Of a DNA stretch of 64,000 nt, positions 15,763 through 24,768 are shown piece after piece. The notes below the pieces were generated by a model. That model had not been told where the DNA came from, made no database searches, and worked only from the letters and a program-made list of their open reading frames with translations. Made by a program: the position numbers and the translations under genes. Position 1 is the first letter of the stretch, and each line of letters begins with the position of its first letter. Source of the DNA: Bacillota bacterium (GTDB lineage: Bacteria; Bacillota; Clostridia; Christensenellales; Aristaeellaceae); the NCBI GenBank assembly GCA_023436585.1, contig JAEZIN010000009.1, forward strand, positions 41,653 through 105,652. The letters are read 5' to 3'.

Positions 15763-17961
15763 ATGGTTCTTGAGAACGAACGCATCCGGTTCACAGTGGA
15801 AGACACGACTGGGTGCATTACCGGCTTCGAGGATAAAAAGCTGAACCGTGCCTATGTGAACAGCGTTCATGACATCCCTCCATTTCGGGCCGTTATGGAC
15901 GCAGACGCCCAAGCGGTTACCTACCGTTTCAGTGCGACATCAGCGCATGATAGCCTTCAGCTTGTATGGGGTATGGAAGATGCCACACTAGAAGTCCATA
16001 TACAACTGCTTGCAGACGGCGTGTCCTTCCGGGCTTCCCTTCAAAACAATGATGGCAGCTGCATCAAGGCTTTTGAATACCCAATTCTTTCTGGTCTACG
16101 TGACTTTGGTGCGCAGGGATATTTGGCTCACTCCTACGCCACCGGCGTTCTGTTGCAAAATCCCCTTTCCTACATGCCGGAAACAGGTGCGCTCAGGTAC
16201 ACGCCGTATCCCGAATCCTTCTCCGGCGCTTCCATGCAGTTTTTCACCTATTATGAGGAAGACAAGGGCGGCTTGTACTTTGCCGCCCTGGACGGTAAAG
16301 GCCACCAAAAGTGGCTCAATGTTTATAAAGAAAAGGATCATTTGACCGCCAGCCATATGGCCGGCTTTGAAAACGCCGTTCCAGGCAGCCGCATTGATAT
16401 GACATACGATTTTACTGTGCGTGCAACTCATGGCAATGGTTGGGAGGAAGCGGCGGAACTATACAAGGCCTGGGCGCAAGATCAGCCCTGGTGCGAAAGG
16501 GGCTTGGCCAAAGACCGCACGGACAAGTCAGATTGGCTGCACGAAAAGGTAGGCTATTGCACCTTCGGCGTCAATGCGGGGCACGACCGTACAAAGTGGC
16601 TGCGCCGCTACCGCCAGGATATCGGCACGCCCGGTTTTCATGTACTTGGGCCTGACTGGACCAACACCCCCCAAACCTTCGGCTGGGGCGTTCCGGGAGA
16701 CATGTGCGACTGGGTGCCTACGAAGTTCAATGAAGAAAACCTTCAGGCGATACGGGAAAATGGCGATTACTTTGCGCCCTTTGAGTTTGACTTCATGGTA
16801 GCCATGAATAAAAGCAATCCCGAAAAGCTGCGGCCCCATCTTCAAAAGTTCCCCTCCCCCACCTATAGCCACGACGGGTATCCCTTTCACATGCTGTGCC
16901 CCTGTGACCCCTTCACAAAGGAGTTCCATCGGGAAAAGAACTTGACCATGCTTCGCGAAGCCCATGCGGATGCCATGTACTATGATATTTCCGCCAACAA
17001 CCTGATCAAGGTCTGCATGGATGAAAACCATGGCCATCAAAGGGGCGGCGGCAAGGAAATCACCGACGGCTATTGTGATGTGTATGCAGATACGCATGAT
17101 GCCCTGTCAAAAGAGGCCGGCAAGTACATTCCCCTCGGCACTGAAATGATGAACGAAACCTTCCTCTCCCATTTGGATTTTTACCAGGCACGGGCCTGGG
17201 CACAGCCCTGCTCCACCCTGGAGACCTACCCCTTCCGGGAACAGATGCGAAGCGGCCTGGCCCAAATGATTCCCCTGTTTGACTACGTGTATCACGAAAT
17301 GGGCGTGGTGCGCATGGACGGCTGGGGGAAATTGGTCGATGAAATCGGCAGCCTGTTTTATTACAATGTAGCTAAGGTGTATTTGTGGGGCGGCCTGTAT
17401 GAAATCAACCATGAATACAGCCCCATGGAGGAGCTGGATGGGGCGGAAAACAGCGGCGAAGATCATTATTTCCACTTTGATCCGCAGCACTGCGCTTACG
17501 CCCCCGACCGTGCAAGCTATGTAAAGCAGTTTGCCAGCCTCCGCACAGGCGCGGGACTTCCCTATCTCGCCTACGGCAGAATGACGAAAAAGCCGGACAT
17601 GGAAATCCCGGAGATGGATGCAAGCTGGTATCACTACAACCACGGCCAGACGGATACCTCCTACAAGGCCAGGGGCGTTTTGAAGGTAAAGACCGTGCTC
17701 ACCTCGGCGTATGAGGACCTAAGCGGCGGCTATGCCCTCTTTCTGGCCAACGCAGACGAGAAACCCCATGAACTTTCGTTCGCACTATCCCACCACACGC
17801 TCCGCCTTGCAAAAGGCAGCCATACAGTTCGGCTGCTGCATGGCTTTGGCAAGGATGCGGAGCTTACAACAATGGATTTAGGCATGTTGTGCGAAGGGGA
17901 AACGCTTGCGGTCTCACTGACCATAAATCCCCTCACACCGTACATGCTGGAGATCAAATAA
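15763..17961 (+). CDS. DUF6259-type putative glycoside hydrolase
   Basis: A 732-residue protein. The N-terminal beta-sandwich (residues ~1-230; MVLENERIRFTVEDTTG) is followed by a TIM-barrel-like part with WLHEKVGYCTFGVNAGHD, GFHVLGPDWTNTP, ADAMYYDISANNLIKVCMDE and VRMDGWGKLVDEIG. The C-terminus is a beta domain. This resembles the DUF6259 family and more distantly GH36/GH101-like barrels; acidic residues in MYYDIS and GTEMMNETF are candidate catalytic groups. No signal peptide, so intracellular. The start is set by GGAGGAAGG before 15763; an upstream ATG at 15733 lacks a site. As first gene of the importer operon it is a prime candidate for an uncharacterised activity on the imported glycan. 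Confidence 0.7.
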   Translation: MVLENERIRFTVEDTTGCITGFEDKKLNRAYVNSVHDIPPFRAVMDADAQAVTYRFSATSAHDSLQLVWGMEDATLEVHIQLLADGVSFRASLQNNDGSCIKAFEYPILSGLRDFGAQGYLAHSYATGVLLQNPLSYMPETGALRYTPYPESFSGASMQFFTYYEEDKGGLYFAALDGKGHQKWLNVYKEKDHLTASHMAGFENAVPGSRIDMTYDFTVRATHGNGWEEAAELYKAWAQDQPWCERGLAKDRTDKSDWLHEKVGYCTFGVNAGHDRTKWLRRYRQDIGTPGFHVLGPDWTNTPQTFGWGVPGDMCDWVPTKFNEENLQAIRENGDYFAPFEFDFMVAMNKSNPEKLRPHLQKFPSPTYSHDGYPFHMLCPCDPFTKEFHREKNLTMLREAHADAMYYDISANNLIKVCMDENHGHQRGGGKEITDGYCDVYADTHDALSKEAGKYIPLGTEMMNETFLSHLDFYQARAWAQPCSTLETYPFREQMRSGLAQMIPLFDYVYHEMGVVRMDGWGKLVDEIGSLFYYNVAKVYLWGGLYEINHEYSPMEELDGAENSGEDHYFHFDPQHCAYAPDRASYVKQFASLRTGAGLPYLAYGRMTKKPDMEIPEMDASWYHYNHGQTDTSYKARGVLKVKTVLTSAYEDLSGGYALFLANADEKPHELSFALSHHTLRLAKGSHTVRLLHGFGKDAELTTMDLGMLCEGETLAVSLTINPLTPYMLEIK

Positions 17962-17979
17962 TAAAGGAGGATCATTGGT

Positions 17980-19272
17980 ATGAAACGTCTCTTCTCATGG
18001 ACCCTAGTTTTCGTTCTGGCCCTTACCATGGTGTCACTGCCCACGGCCCTGGCCACCACGGAAGGCAAAACGGAAGTGGTTCTGTGGAACCGCATTTTCG
18101 AGGATTGGAACCAGGCCTGGTGCAAGCAGATGGTGGAAACCTTTAATGCCGACCCGAACCAGAAGTACTTTATCACCCAGGAATTCGTGGACGGCGCTGC
18201 CTGGGATGAAAAGGTTACCGCAGCCCGCGCTGCCGGCACCATGCCCGACATGCTGCTCATGAACTACGGCGGAATCCCCTGGGGCGCCAGCCAGGGCCTG
18301 TACCTGCCCCTGGATGAGCTGATCCCCCAGGAAGCCTGGGATGACGTGTATCCCAACGTACTGGACATGGTCTCCTTGGGCGGCCACAAGTACGCCTATC
18401 CCCAGATGGTGGAACCCGCTGTCGTCATGTACTACCGCAAGGACCTGCTGGCTGCCGCCGGCTATAACGAGCCCCCCAAGACCTGGGATGAGTTCCTTGC
18501 CGCCGCCAAAGCCATGACCACCGATGACGTGTACGGCGCCACTTTCAATTATGAGTGGTCCATGTGGGGCTGGGAGCATACCGCCGCCGGCCACTGGCCC
18601 ATTACTGATGACTGGTCTGCCGCCAACTGCCAGGACCAGGGTTACATCGATCTTTTGACCTTCATGAAGGATTTGTATGCCAATGAAGTTGTGCCTGCAC
18701 AGGCGCTGGGCTGGTACAACGAATCTGCCCGCTTTATCGGCGAGGGCAGCGTGGCCATGACCTTCTCCGGCTCCTGGGGTATTGCGGACCTTACCAAGAA
18801 CTTTCCCGACATGGTGGAAAATATCGGCGTTGCTCCCGCTCCCACCAAGGACGGCAGCCCCTTCCACTCCACCGTTGGCGGCTGGACGTACGTGGTTGAT
18901 GCCAAGGCCAAGCAGCCCGAAGGCGCCGCCGCTTACATCACCTGGCTGCTGGGCTCCGATGCTGCCCGCGCCGCCTCCTTCTTCGAGGCTGCCAGTTTTT
19001 CGAAGTACTCCCCCCGCAAGTCTGTGGACGAATACCTGACCACCAACACCGCCGCCAAGGACGATGCATGGATGCAGGCCATCTCCACTCAGATTATCCC
19101 CAACGCCATCAGTGAGCCCCTCTACGCCTGGGATGTCAGCGCCAATATGCTGACCGCCATGGGTGAAGTGATTGTCAACGGCGCAACGCCGGAGGATGCC
19201 CTGAAGGCCGCTGCGGACGCCATCAACCTGTTCATCCAGAACAACGATTACTCCACCAAGAAGCCGCAATAA
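17980..19272 (+). CDS. ABC transporter sugar-binding protein
   Basis: A 430-residue family 1 extracellular solute-binding protein. A signal peptide (MKRLFSWTLVFVLALTM, cleavage after ALA) is followed by KTEVVLWNRIFEDWNQAWCK and the typical AGTMPDMLLMNYGGIPWGASQGLYLPLDEL, then YPQMVEPAVVMYYRKDLLAAAGYNEPPKTWDEF in the hinge region. It captures the oligosaccharide for the two permeases encoded next. There is no lipobox Cys at the cleavage site, which is unusual for a monoderm. AAAGGAGG precedes the start, 18 bases after the DUF6259 gene. No ATPase is encoded nearby; a shared MsmK/UgpC-type ATPase elsewhere is expected. Confidence 0.92.
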   Translation: MKRLFSWTLVFVLALTMVSLPTALATTEGKTEVVLWNRIFEDWNQAWCKQMVETFNADPNQKYFITQEFVDGAAWDEKVTAARAAGTMPDMLLMNYGGIPWGASQGLYLPLDELIPQEAWDDVYPNVLDMVSLGGHKYAYPQMVEPAVVMYYRKDLLAAAGYNEPPKTWDEFLAAAKAMTTDDVYGATFNYEWSMWGWEHTAAGHWPITDDWSAANCQDQGYIDLLTFMKDLYANEVVPAQALGWYNESARFIGEGSVAMTFSGSWGIADLTKNFPDMVENIGVAPAPTKDGSPFHSTVGGWTYVVDAKAKQPEGAAAYITWLLGSDAARAASFFEAASFSKYSPRKSVDEYLTTNTAAKDDAWMQAISTQIIPNAISEPLYAWDVSANMLTAMGEVIVNGATPEDALKAAADAINLFIQNNDYSTKKPQ

Positions 19273-19291
19273 CGCATCCATACACTTAATA

Positions 19292-19317
19292 GGGGGAGGG
19301 TTTATCCCCTCCCCCTT
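19292..19317 (+). terminator. Hairpin after the binding-protein gene
   Basis: GGGGGAGGG (19292-19300) pairs with CCCTCCCCC (19307-19315) around TTTATC. The T tract is short, so partial termination or mRNA 3'-end protection, giving more binding protein than permease, is likely. Confidence 0.65.
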
Positions 19318-19319
19318 GC

Positions 19320-19516
19320 TGTCGACAAAGTGGCGTTGCCCCTTTGTCGAGCTTTTCCCTCGCTGCACTGCAAAAGCTGCGCTTTTGCGGACGTTTTCTC
19401 GGGCAAGGAAGGAATTTCTTCGAAATTCCAACGAAAATCACCGCACATGTCGCTGATTTTCGATTTCACATTGGAGGGCTTCGACCCTCCAATACCTCCC
19501 AGAGGTTCTATCGACA
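19320..19516 (+). repeat. Multi-hairpin dispersed element, copy A
   Basis: This 197-bp element fills the gap between binding-protein and permease genes. It begins TGTCGA and ends TCGACA. Inside are five stems: TCGACAAAG/CTTTGTCGA (19322-19350), GCAAAAGC/GCTTTTGC (19370-19388), GGAATTTC/GAAATTCC (19411-19429), CGAAAATCA/TGATTTTCG (19432-19462, loop CCGCACATGTCGC) and TTGGAGG/CCTCCAA (19471-19492). The same order, loops and single-stranded linkers (TTTTCCCTCGCTGC, CTCGGGCAAGG) recur on the minus strand at 33920-34120. It has no coding capacity. It could be a structured RNA or a miniature non-autonomous mobile element. Confidence 0.8.
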
Positions 19517-19579
19517 TCTGGCCGCACAAAGCACGCGCTTTTCCGGCCTTTCCATCAAATTTGAAAGGAAGGAAGCAAT

Positions 19580-20494
19580 GTGACCAAGGGAAAAGCAAGC
19601 GGTCTTTCCACCAGGCGTATGGACCACTGGACAGCCTATATGATGATCCTGCCCTCCATATTGTGCCTGGGCGTGTTTGTACTGGTTCCCCTGTTTATGG
19701 CCTTGAGCCGAAGCTTTACCAACTGGCAGTTTTATCAGGAAACCAAGTTTATCGGCTTTGATAATTTCATCATGGTATTAAAAAACCAGCTGTTTCATAC
19801 ATCCATTTTGAATATCCTTGGTTTTGTAGCCATTATTGTTCCTGTTCAGATGATAGCATCCTTTCTCTTTGCCCATGTACTTCGGGATATGAGCCCCAAG
19901 ATCGGCGCGTACGCGAAAACAGCGATCTATGTCCCCACCGTTATCGCAGGCGTGGTGGCATCGGTCATCTTCCTGTTTATCTTCAATTATCAAGGCGGCA
20001 TTCTCAACTGGTTCATCCGCCAATTGGGCGGTAAGCGTATAGGCTTTTTGGCCGAGCCTGACCTTGCCAAGTGGGCCGTTTCCATTGCATCCCTGTGGCT
20101 GGGCTTTGGCTACAACTCCCTGATTATGTACGCGGGCCTTCAAAACATACCGCAGAATTATTACGAGGCCGCAGAGGTAGACGGGGCAAACGCCTTGACA
20201 AAGCTGTTCAAAATCACCCTGCCTTCCATGCGGAACATCTTTATCCTTCTGCTGATTGGCCTCATGACTGGCACCCTACAAATGTTCGATTTGCCATATC
20301 TTATGATGAATGGAACCGGCGGTCCGGTAAACAGTACCTTAACGCCGATGATATACATCTACAACAACTTTAAAAGCCCGGATTATACCATGGGCTATAC
20401 CGTTGCGGCCGCGCTTTTGCTGATGGTAATCATCGGTGCCCTGAACAGCATCGTGTTTACTTTGATCGGCTCGCAAAAAGCCCAGGATGAATAG
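19580..20494 (+). CDS. ABC sugar transporter permease (MalF type)
   Basis: A 304-residue inner permease with six predicted transmembrane segments, starting YMMILPSILCLGVFVLVPLFMALS. The ATPase-contacting EAA loop is YYEAAEVDGANALTKLFKITLP. It forms the importer channel with the next gene product. The start is GTG at 19580 with GGAAGGAAGC upstream; the overlapping ATG at 19578 runs straight into TGA. It is separated from its binding protein by a hairpin and repeat element A, yet codirectional and clearly the same transporter. Confidence 0.92.
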   Translation: MTKGKASGLSTRRMDHWTAYMMILPSILCLGVFVLVPLFMALSRSFTNWQFYQETKFIGFDNFIMVLKNQLFHTSILNILGFVAIIVPVQMIASFLFAHVLRDMSPKIGAYAKTAIYVPTVIAGVVASVIFLFIFNYQGGILNWFIRQLGGKRIGFLAEPDLAKWAVSIASLWLGFGYNSLIMYAGLQNIPQNYYEAAEVDGANALTKLFKITLPSMRNIFILLLIGLMTGTLQMFDLPYLMMNGTGGPVNSTLTPMIYIYNNFKSPDYTMGYTVAAALLLMVIIGALNSIVFTLIGSQKAQDE

Positions 20495-20512
20495 GGAAAG
20501 GGGGATGACCGC

Positions 20513-21355
20513 ATGAGTTCCGTAAACAAAAACAAAAAAGCACTTGAAACCGTCTTTACCGCTTTGGCGCTGACCGTGACGCTGATCTCCCTGTTTCCGC
20601 TGTTCTGGATGATCGTTTCCGCCTTCAAATCCGGAAAAGAAGTGTTAAAGGCCAATCCCCTTCGCTTCTTCCCCAGTGTGTGGACCATGGAAAACCTGCA
20701 GAAGCTTTTTGGCGATACCAACTATCCCTTCTTGCAGGCCATGAAGTCCAGTGCTTTTGTGGCTATCACGGCTGCCCTTCTGGCCATCACCATCAACTCC
20801 ATGGCAGCCTACGCCTATGCCAGGCTGGAGTTCAAGCTGAAAAAGCTGTTCTGGCGCATGACCATCTTTACCATGTACATTCCGGGCATCACCATCCTCA
20901 TCACCTCTTTTGTGGTGGTGAACAGCCTTGGCATGCTGGATTCCTACTGGGTGCTGATTCTGCCAGGCCTGGCCAGCGCAGGTTCCATCTTCTTCTTCCG
21001 GCAGTTCTTTTTGAACATGCCCATGGCCACTGAGGAAGCTGCGCTCATCGACGGCGCCACTCGGTTCCGTATCTTTCTGAGCATCTTTATCCCCAATGCC
21101 AAATCCCCTTACGTGATTATCGGCACCGGCGCGTTTCTGGGGTATTGGAACAGCTTCCTCTGGCCGGCCATGACGGTTACCAGCAGCCAGTACATGCAGG
21201 TGATGCAGGTGATAAGGTCTTACAATAACATGTACAGCAACAATTACGGCGTTGTTTTGGCCGGCTCCGCCATCGCGGCGCTGCCCCCCATATTGGTATT
21301 CTTGCTGTTCCAGCGGCACATCGTCAAGGGACTTATGATCTCCGGCATTAAATAA
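20513..21355 (+). CDS. ABC sugar transporter permease (MalG type)
   Basis: A 280-residue second permease of the importer. It has six hydrophobic segments, starting VFTALALTVTLISLFPLFWMI, and the EAA loop TEEAALIDGATRFRIFLSIFIP. A C-terminal QRHIVKGLMISGIK is typical of MalG-type subunits. It begins 18 bases after the first permease with GAAAGGGGGATG as ribosome site. It pairs with the upstream MalF-type subunit to take up oligosaccharides captured by the binding protein. Confidence 0.92.
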   Translation: MSSVNKNKKALETVFTALALTVTLISLFPLFWMIVSAFKSGKEVLKANPLRFFPSVWTMENLQKLFGDTNYPFLQAMKSSAFVAITAALLAITINSMAAYAYARLEFKLKKLFWRMTIFTMYIPGITILITSFVVVNSLGMLDSYWVLILPGLASAGSIFFFRQFFLNMPMATEEAALIDGATRFRIFLSIFIPNAKSPYVIIGTGAFLGYWNSFLWPAMTVTSSQYMQVMQVIRSYNNMYSNNYGVVLAGSAIAALPPILVFLLFQRHIVKGLMISGIK

Positions 21356-21375
21356 AGAAATTTATGAGGTAAGAT

Positions 21376-22467
21376 ATGAGCAAACCATTTGCACCGGCTG
21401 ATTTATCCAACATCCATCTTCGGCGGCACACGAAAAGGCTGCGTCTTTCAAGCTTCGATATCAACGGCGGCAATGAGGACCGCTGGACCATTGCCCCAGG
21501 CGAGACCCGTGTCGTGGCGGAAATCACCGGCCCCGCCTGCATCAACCACATCTGGTTCACGCTGATGAACGCGCCCCAGGATGAGCCCCATTTTTTACGG
21601 AAGGTGCTCTTGCGCATGTACTGGGATGGCGAGGAAAGCCCCAGCGTAGAAGCGCCAATTGGTGACTTCTTTGGCATGGGTCACGCCATCAGCCGGAATT
21701 TCGTATCCGAGCCATTGCAAATGAGCCCGGAAAACGGCAAGGGCTTCAACTGCTGGTTCCCCATGCCCTTCAACAAGTCAGCCAAAGTGGAGATCGTGAA
21801 CCAGGGCACGCTGCCTCTGCTGACCTATTTCTATTTCGATTATGAGGCCATGGAAGTGCTGCCGGAGGAAACGCTGTATTTCCATGCCAAGTGGCACAGG
21901 GAATGCCCCACCGAAGGCATCAGCGACCAGGGCGTTGACAACCGCTTTTACTGCTTTGGCGGACAGAATACCACGGGCGCCGGCAACTATGTCATTCTGG
22001 AAGCCGAAGGCGCCGGCCATTATGTAGGCTGCAACATCAACATTCACAACCTACGGGAAAGCAATAAGTGGGATTGGCCCGGCGAAGGCGATGATATGAT
22101 CTTTGTGGACGGCGAAACCTGGCCGCCGAAGATTCACGGTACAGGCACAGAGGATTACGTCAACATGTCCTGGTGCCCCCAGCAGGAATATTCCGCACCG
22201 TACCACGGCATCATCCTGGGCGGAGACAACAACTGGAAGGGCAAAATCACCTATTACCGGTATCACATTAAGGACCCCATCACCTTTGAAAAATCCATCC
22301 GTGTGACCATCGAACATGGCCATAACAACCACCGCAGCGACGACTGGGCCACCACCGCCTATTGGTACCAAACGGAGCCCCACAAGCCCTTTGAACCTAT
22401 CCTGCCGGCAGAAAAACGCTTGCCTCTGGATGCGGAGAAGCTGCGCTGGGGAGAAGAGGTGCTGTAA
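21376..22467 (+). CDS. GH172 (DUF2961) glycosidase, copy 1
   Basis: A 363-residue DUF2961 protein, now classed as GH172, a family with exo-alpha-D-arabinofuranosidase and alpha-D-fructofuranosidase/difructose-dianhydride activities. Family features: GPACINHIWFTL, the VEAPIGDFFGMGH strand, KGFNCWFPMPF, and the signature HGTGTEDYVNMSW with Glu near residue 259. No signal peptide, so it should trim imported oligosaccharides in the cytoplasm. It follows the MalG-type permease by 20 bases and its stop is one base from the GH183 start. Copy 2 (23621-24688) is clearly divergent, suggesting different linkage or chain-end specificity. Confidence 0.9.
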   Translation: MSKPFAPADLSNIHLRRHTKRLRLSSFDINGGNEDRWTIAPGETRVVAEITGPACINHIWFTLMNAPQDEPHFLRKVLLRMYWDGEESPSVEAPIGDFFGMGHAISRNFVSEPLQMSPENGKGFNCWFPMPFNKSAKVEIVNQGTLPLLTYFYFDYEAMEVLPEETLYFHAKWHRECPTEGISDQGVDNRFYCFGGQNTTGAGNYVILEAEGAGHYVGCNINIHNLRESNKWDWPGEGDDMIFVDGETWPPKIHGTGTEDYVNMSWCPQQEYSAPYHGIILGGDNNWKGKITYYRYHIKDPITFEKSIRVTIEHGHNNHRSDDWATTAYWYQTEPHKPFEPILPAEKRLPLDAEKLRWGEEVL

Positions 22468-22468
22468 A

Positions 22469-23587
22469 ATGAAACGGTTTGCGTCCGTGTGCCTTTGCGC
22501 CATGATGCTTTTCTCCCTTTCCGCATCCTTGGCCGAACCTCTCCCCCTGGGCGATGACAGCGCCATAGGGATGCTTGAAAACAAGCAATGGGAACTGCAC
22601 AGCCTGACCAAGACAAGCGTTTCCAAGGTCGCGCAGATCACGGGTGAGGACAGCGAAAACAAGACCCAGTCCCGTTTCGGAGTGTGGGGTACAGATCTTG
22701 GCTCTATGGCCGTGATCGGCGACACAACTTATATGTTCGGCGGCGATACCTTCGGCGACGAGAAAAACGGCCACTGGCGTAGCAACGTGTTGTTTTTGAT
22801 CGAGGACGATCATCCCTCTGATGGTCTTACCATTGTGGATGCCATTACCGACAAGCGAGGCATGGCCAAGGAGCTGCTGGGCAGCCTGAAGCAGGACTAC
22901 ACCGAAATGACGGTGATCCCCACCAACATTTTCGCGGTGGAGGATACGCTGTATTGCATCTACATGTCTGTCTCCCACTGGGGCGACCCCGGCCGGTGGG
23001 AATGCCGGTATTCCGGACTTGCCAAATCGGAAGACGGCGGCAAGAAATGGACGAAGCTGAATGACGTGAAATGGCCCGGCGATTCCAACTTTATTCAGAC
23101 CGCCAACTGCCAAATCGGCGACACCATGTACATCTGGGGCATCCCCGGCGGTAGGGATGGCGGCGTGGCATTGATGAAGGTGCCGGTTACGCAGATCGAG
23201 AATTATCAAAGCTATTCCTACTTCACCGGTCTTGATAAAGATGGGGCCCCGCTGTGGGTGCAAGGTGAAGAAGGCGTAAAGCAGGCGAAGATTGTTATTG
23301 ACGGCCCTGTCGGCGAAATCTCTGTAATCTACAATCCTTACCTGGGTAACTTCATCATGACATATTTGTCGGAAAAAGCTCACGCCATTGTCATGCAGGA
23401 AGGCGTTACGCCATGGGGCGAATGGGGAAAAGCCTATACCCTGGCATCCTCAGTGCAGTATCCCTCCCTGTACGGCGCCTACATGCACCCCAAGTATATC
23501 GAAAATGACGGCAAGACCTTTTACTTCGCCATGAGCCAGTTCTTCCCCATCTACAACATCATGTGGATGCGGGCAGACCTGCCGTGA
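22469..23587 (+). CDS. Secreted GH183 (DUF4185) endo-D-arabinanase-like protein
   Basis: A 372-residue protein with a clear signal peptide (MKRFASVCLCAMMLFSLSAS, cleavage after SLA). The body shows the DUF4185 five-bladed-propeller pattern: WGTDLGSMAVIGDTTYMFGG and DTFGD, EMTVIPTNIFAVEDTLYCIY, YIWGIPGGRDGGVALMKVP, GPVGEISVIYNPYLGNFIM and YPSLYGAYMHP. DUF4185 is GH183, whose characterised members are endo-D-arabinofuranases cutting the D-arabinan of mycobacterial arabinogalactan and lipoarabinomannan. It is the only glycosidase of the locus with a signal peptide, so it would make the oligosaccharides the importer takes up. GAGG lies just upstream of the start. Confidence 0.82.
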   Translation: MKRFASVCLCAMMLFSLSASLAEPLPLGDDSAIGMLENKQWELHSLTKTSVSKVAQITGEDSENKTQSRFGVWGTDLGSMAVIGDTTYMFGGDTFGDEKNGHWRSNVLFLIEDDHPSDGLTIVDAITDKRGMAKELLGSLKQDYTEMTVIPTNIFAVEDTLYCIYMSVSHWGDPGRWECRYSGLAKSEDGGKKWTKLNDVKWPGDSNFIQTANCQIGDTMYIWGIPGGRDGGVALMKVPVTQIENYQSYSYFTGLDKDGAPLWVQGEEGVKQAKIVIDGPVGEISVIYNPYLGNFIMTYLSEKAHAIVMQEGVTPWGEWGKAYTLASSVQYPSLYGAYMHPKYIENDGKTFYFAMSQFFPIYNIMWMRADLP

Positions 23588-23620
23588 TTCACTTCATCAG
23601 AAAATCGGAGGATGATTGAT

Positions 23621-24688
23621 ATGCGCGCCTTGGAAGACCTCTCACTCCTGCATGGATATGAAACCCGATCCATTTCCCCGGAAAACAGGACAGGTGAAAA
23701 GGGCATGGGGGGCCGTACGCCTTTGGAAGAAGGCACGGCAAAGGTTGCCGCCAGGGACCTGGGCACCGGCTGGAAGGTGAACCCTTACCTGCACATCCCG
23801 GCGGGTGAAACCCTCGAATTGGCCCGCATGGATGGCCCCGGTGTCATCAAACACATCTGGCTCACCCCCACCGGCGTGTGGCGCAATCAGATCATCCGCT
23901 TTTATTGGGATGACAGCGAAGTTCCGTCTGTGGAATGCCCCCTGGGCGACTTCTTTGCCTGCGGCTGGGGCCGGTACGCGCCGGTCAATTCCATGGCGGT
24001 GTGCGTCAACCCCGGCAGCGCATTTAACTGCTATTGGAGCATGCCCTTCCGCAAAAACTGCCGTGTCACGCTGGAAAACCGTAACGATGATCAAGTGACC
24101 GTATACTATCAGATCACTTACATCCTGCAGCCGGTACCCGAGACGGCGGGCTATTTCCATGCCCAGTTCCGCAGGGTCAATCCCCTGCCCTACAAGACCG
24201 ATTACACCATTTTGGATGGCGTGCAGGGCAAAGGCCAGTATGTAGGTACCTACATGGCCTGGGGCACCAACAACTGCGGCTGGTGGGGCGAGGGCGAGAT
24301 CAAGTTCTTTATGGATGGGGACAAGGAGTTCCCCACCATCTGCGGCACAGGAACCGAGGATTACTTCTGCGGCTCCTATGATTTTGAAAACCAGAAGACC
24401 CATGAGTATGAGGAGTTTTCCACCGCCTACGCCGGGCTTCCCCAGGTCATCCGCCCCGACAGGCTGTATGATTCCCAGATGCGTTTCGGCATGTACCGCT
24501 GGCACATTACCGATCCCATCTACTTTCAAAAGGATTTGCGGGTAACCATTCAGGCACTTGGCTGGCGCAGCGGCCGGCGGTACCTGCCCTTGCAGGATGA
24601 CCTGGCCTCCGTCGCCTACTGGTATCAGGATACGCCTTCCAGGACCTTCCCGCCCCTGGGTTCCAGGGATGAACTGGAGATCATCTGA
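23621..24688 (+). CDS. GH172 (DUF2961) glycosidase, copy 2
   Basis: A 355-residue second GH172 protein. Family marks: GPGVIKHIWLTPTGVWRNQI, VECPLGDFFACGWG, FNCYWSMPFRKNCRVTLENR and CGTGTEDYFCGSYDFENQ with Glu near residue 246. It is cytoplasmic (no signal peptide). The ATG at 23621 is preferred because GGAGG lies nine bases away; the ATG at 23612 abuts that site. It is last in the operon, followed by a terminator. Two divergent GH172 copies beside GH183 and GH116 match the enzyme set needed to strip branched alpha-D-arabinofuranose chains. Confidence 0.88.
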   Translation: MRALEDLSLLHGYETRSISPENRTGEKGMGGRTPLEEGTAKVAARDLGTGWKVNPYLHIPAGETLELARMDGPGVIKHIWLTPTGVWRNQIIRFYWDDSEVPSVECPLGDFFACGWGRYAPVNSMAVCVNPGSAFNCYWSMPFRKNCRVTLENRNDDQVTVYYQITYILQPVPETAGYFHAQFRRVNPLPYKTDYTILDGVQGKGQYVGTYMAWGTNNCGWWGEGEIKFFMDGDKEFPTICGTGTEDYFCGSYDFENQKTHEYEEFSTAYAGLPQVIRPDRLYDSQMRFGMYRWHITDPIYFQKDLRVTIQALGWRSGRRYLPLQDDLASVAYWYQDTPSRTFPPLGSRDELEII

Positions 24689-24768
24689 CCGTGATGTGTT
24701 CATTTTTTTCTGCAAATGCATGAAAGCTAATTCAGTTTGTCGATTATCATGAAGTTATGGTAGAAAAA

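Noticed and set aside
18034..19431. 465-codon minus-strand frame opposite the binding protein
   Set aside because: It is antisense to a well-supported gene, with Gly/His/Val-rich composition and no motif.
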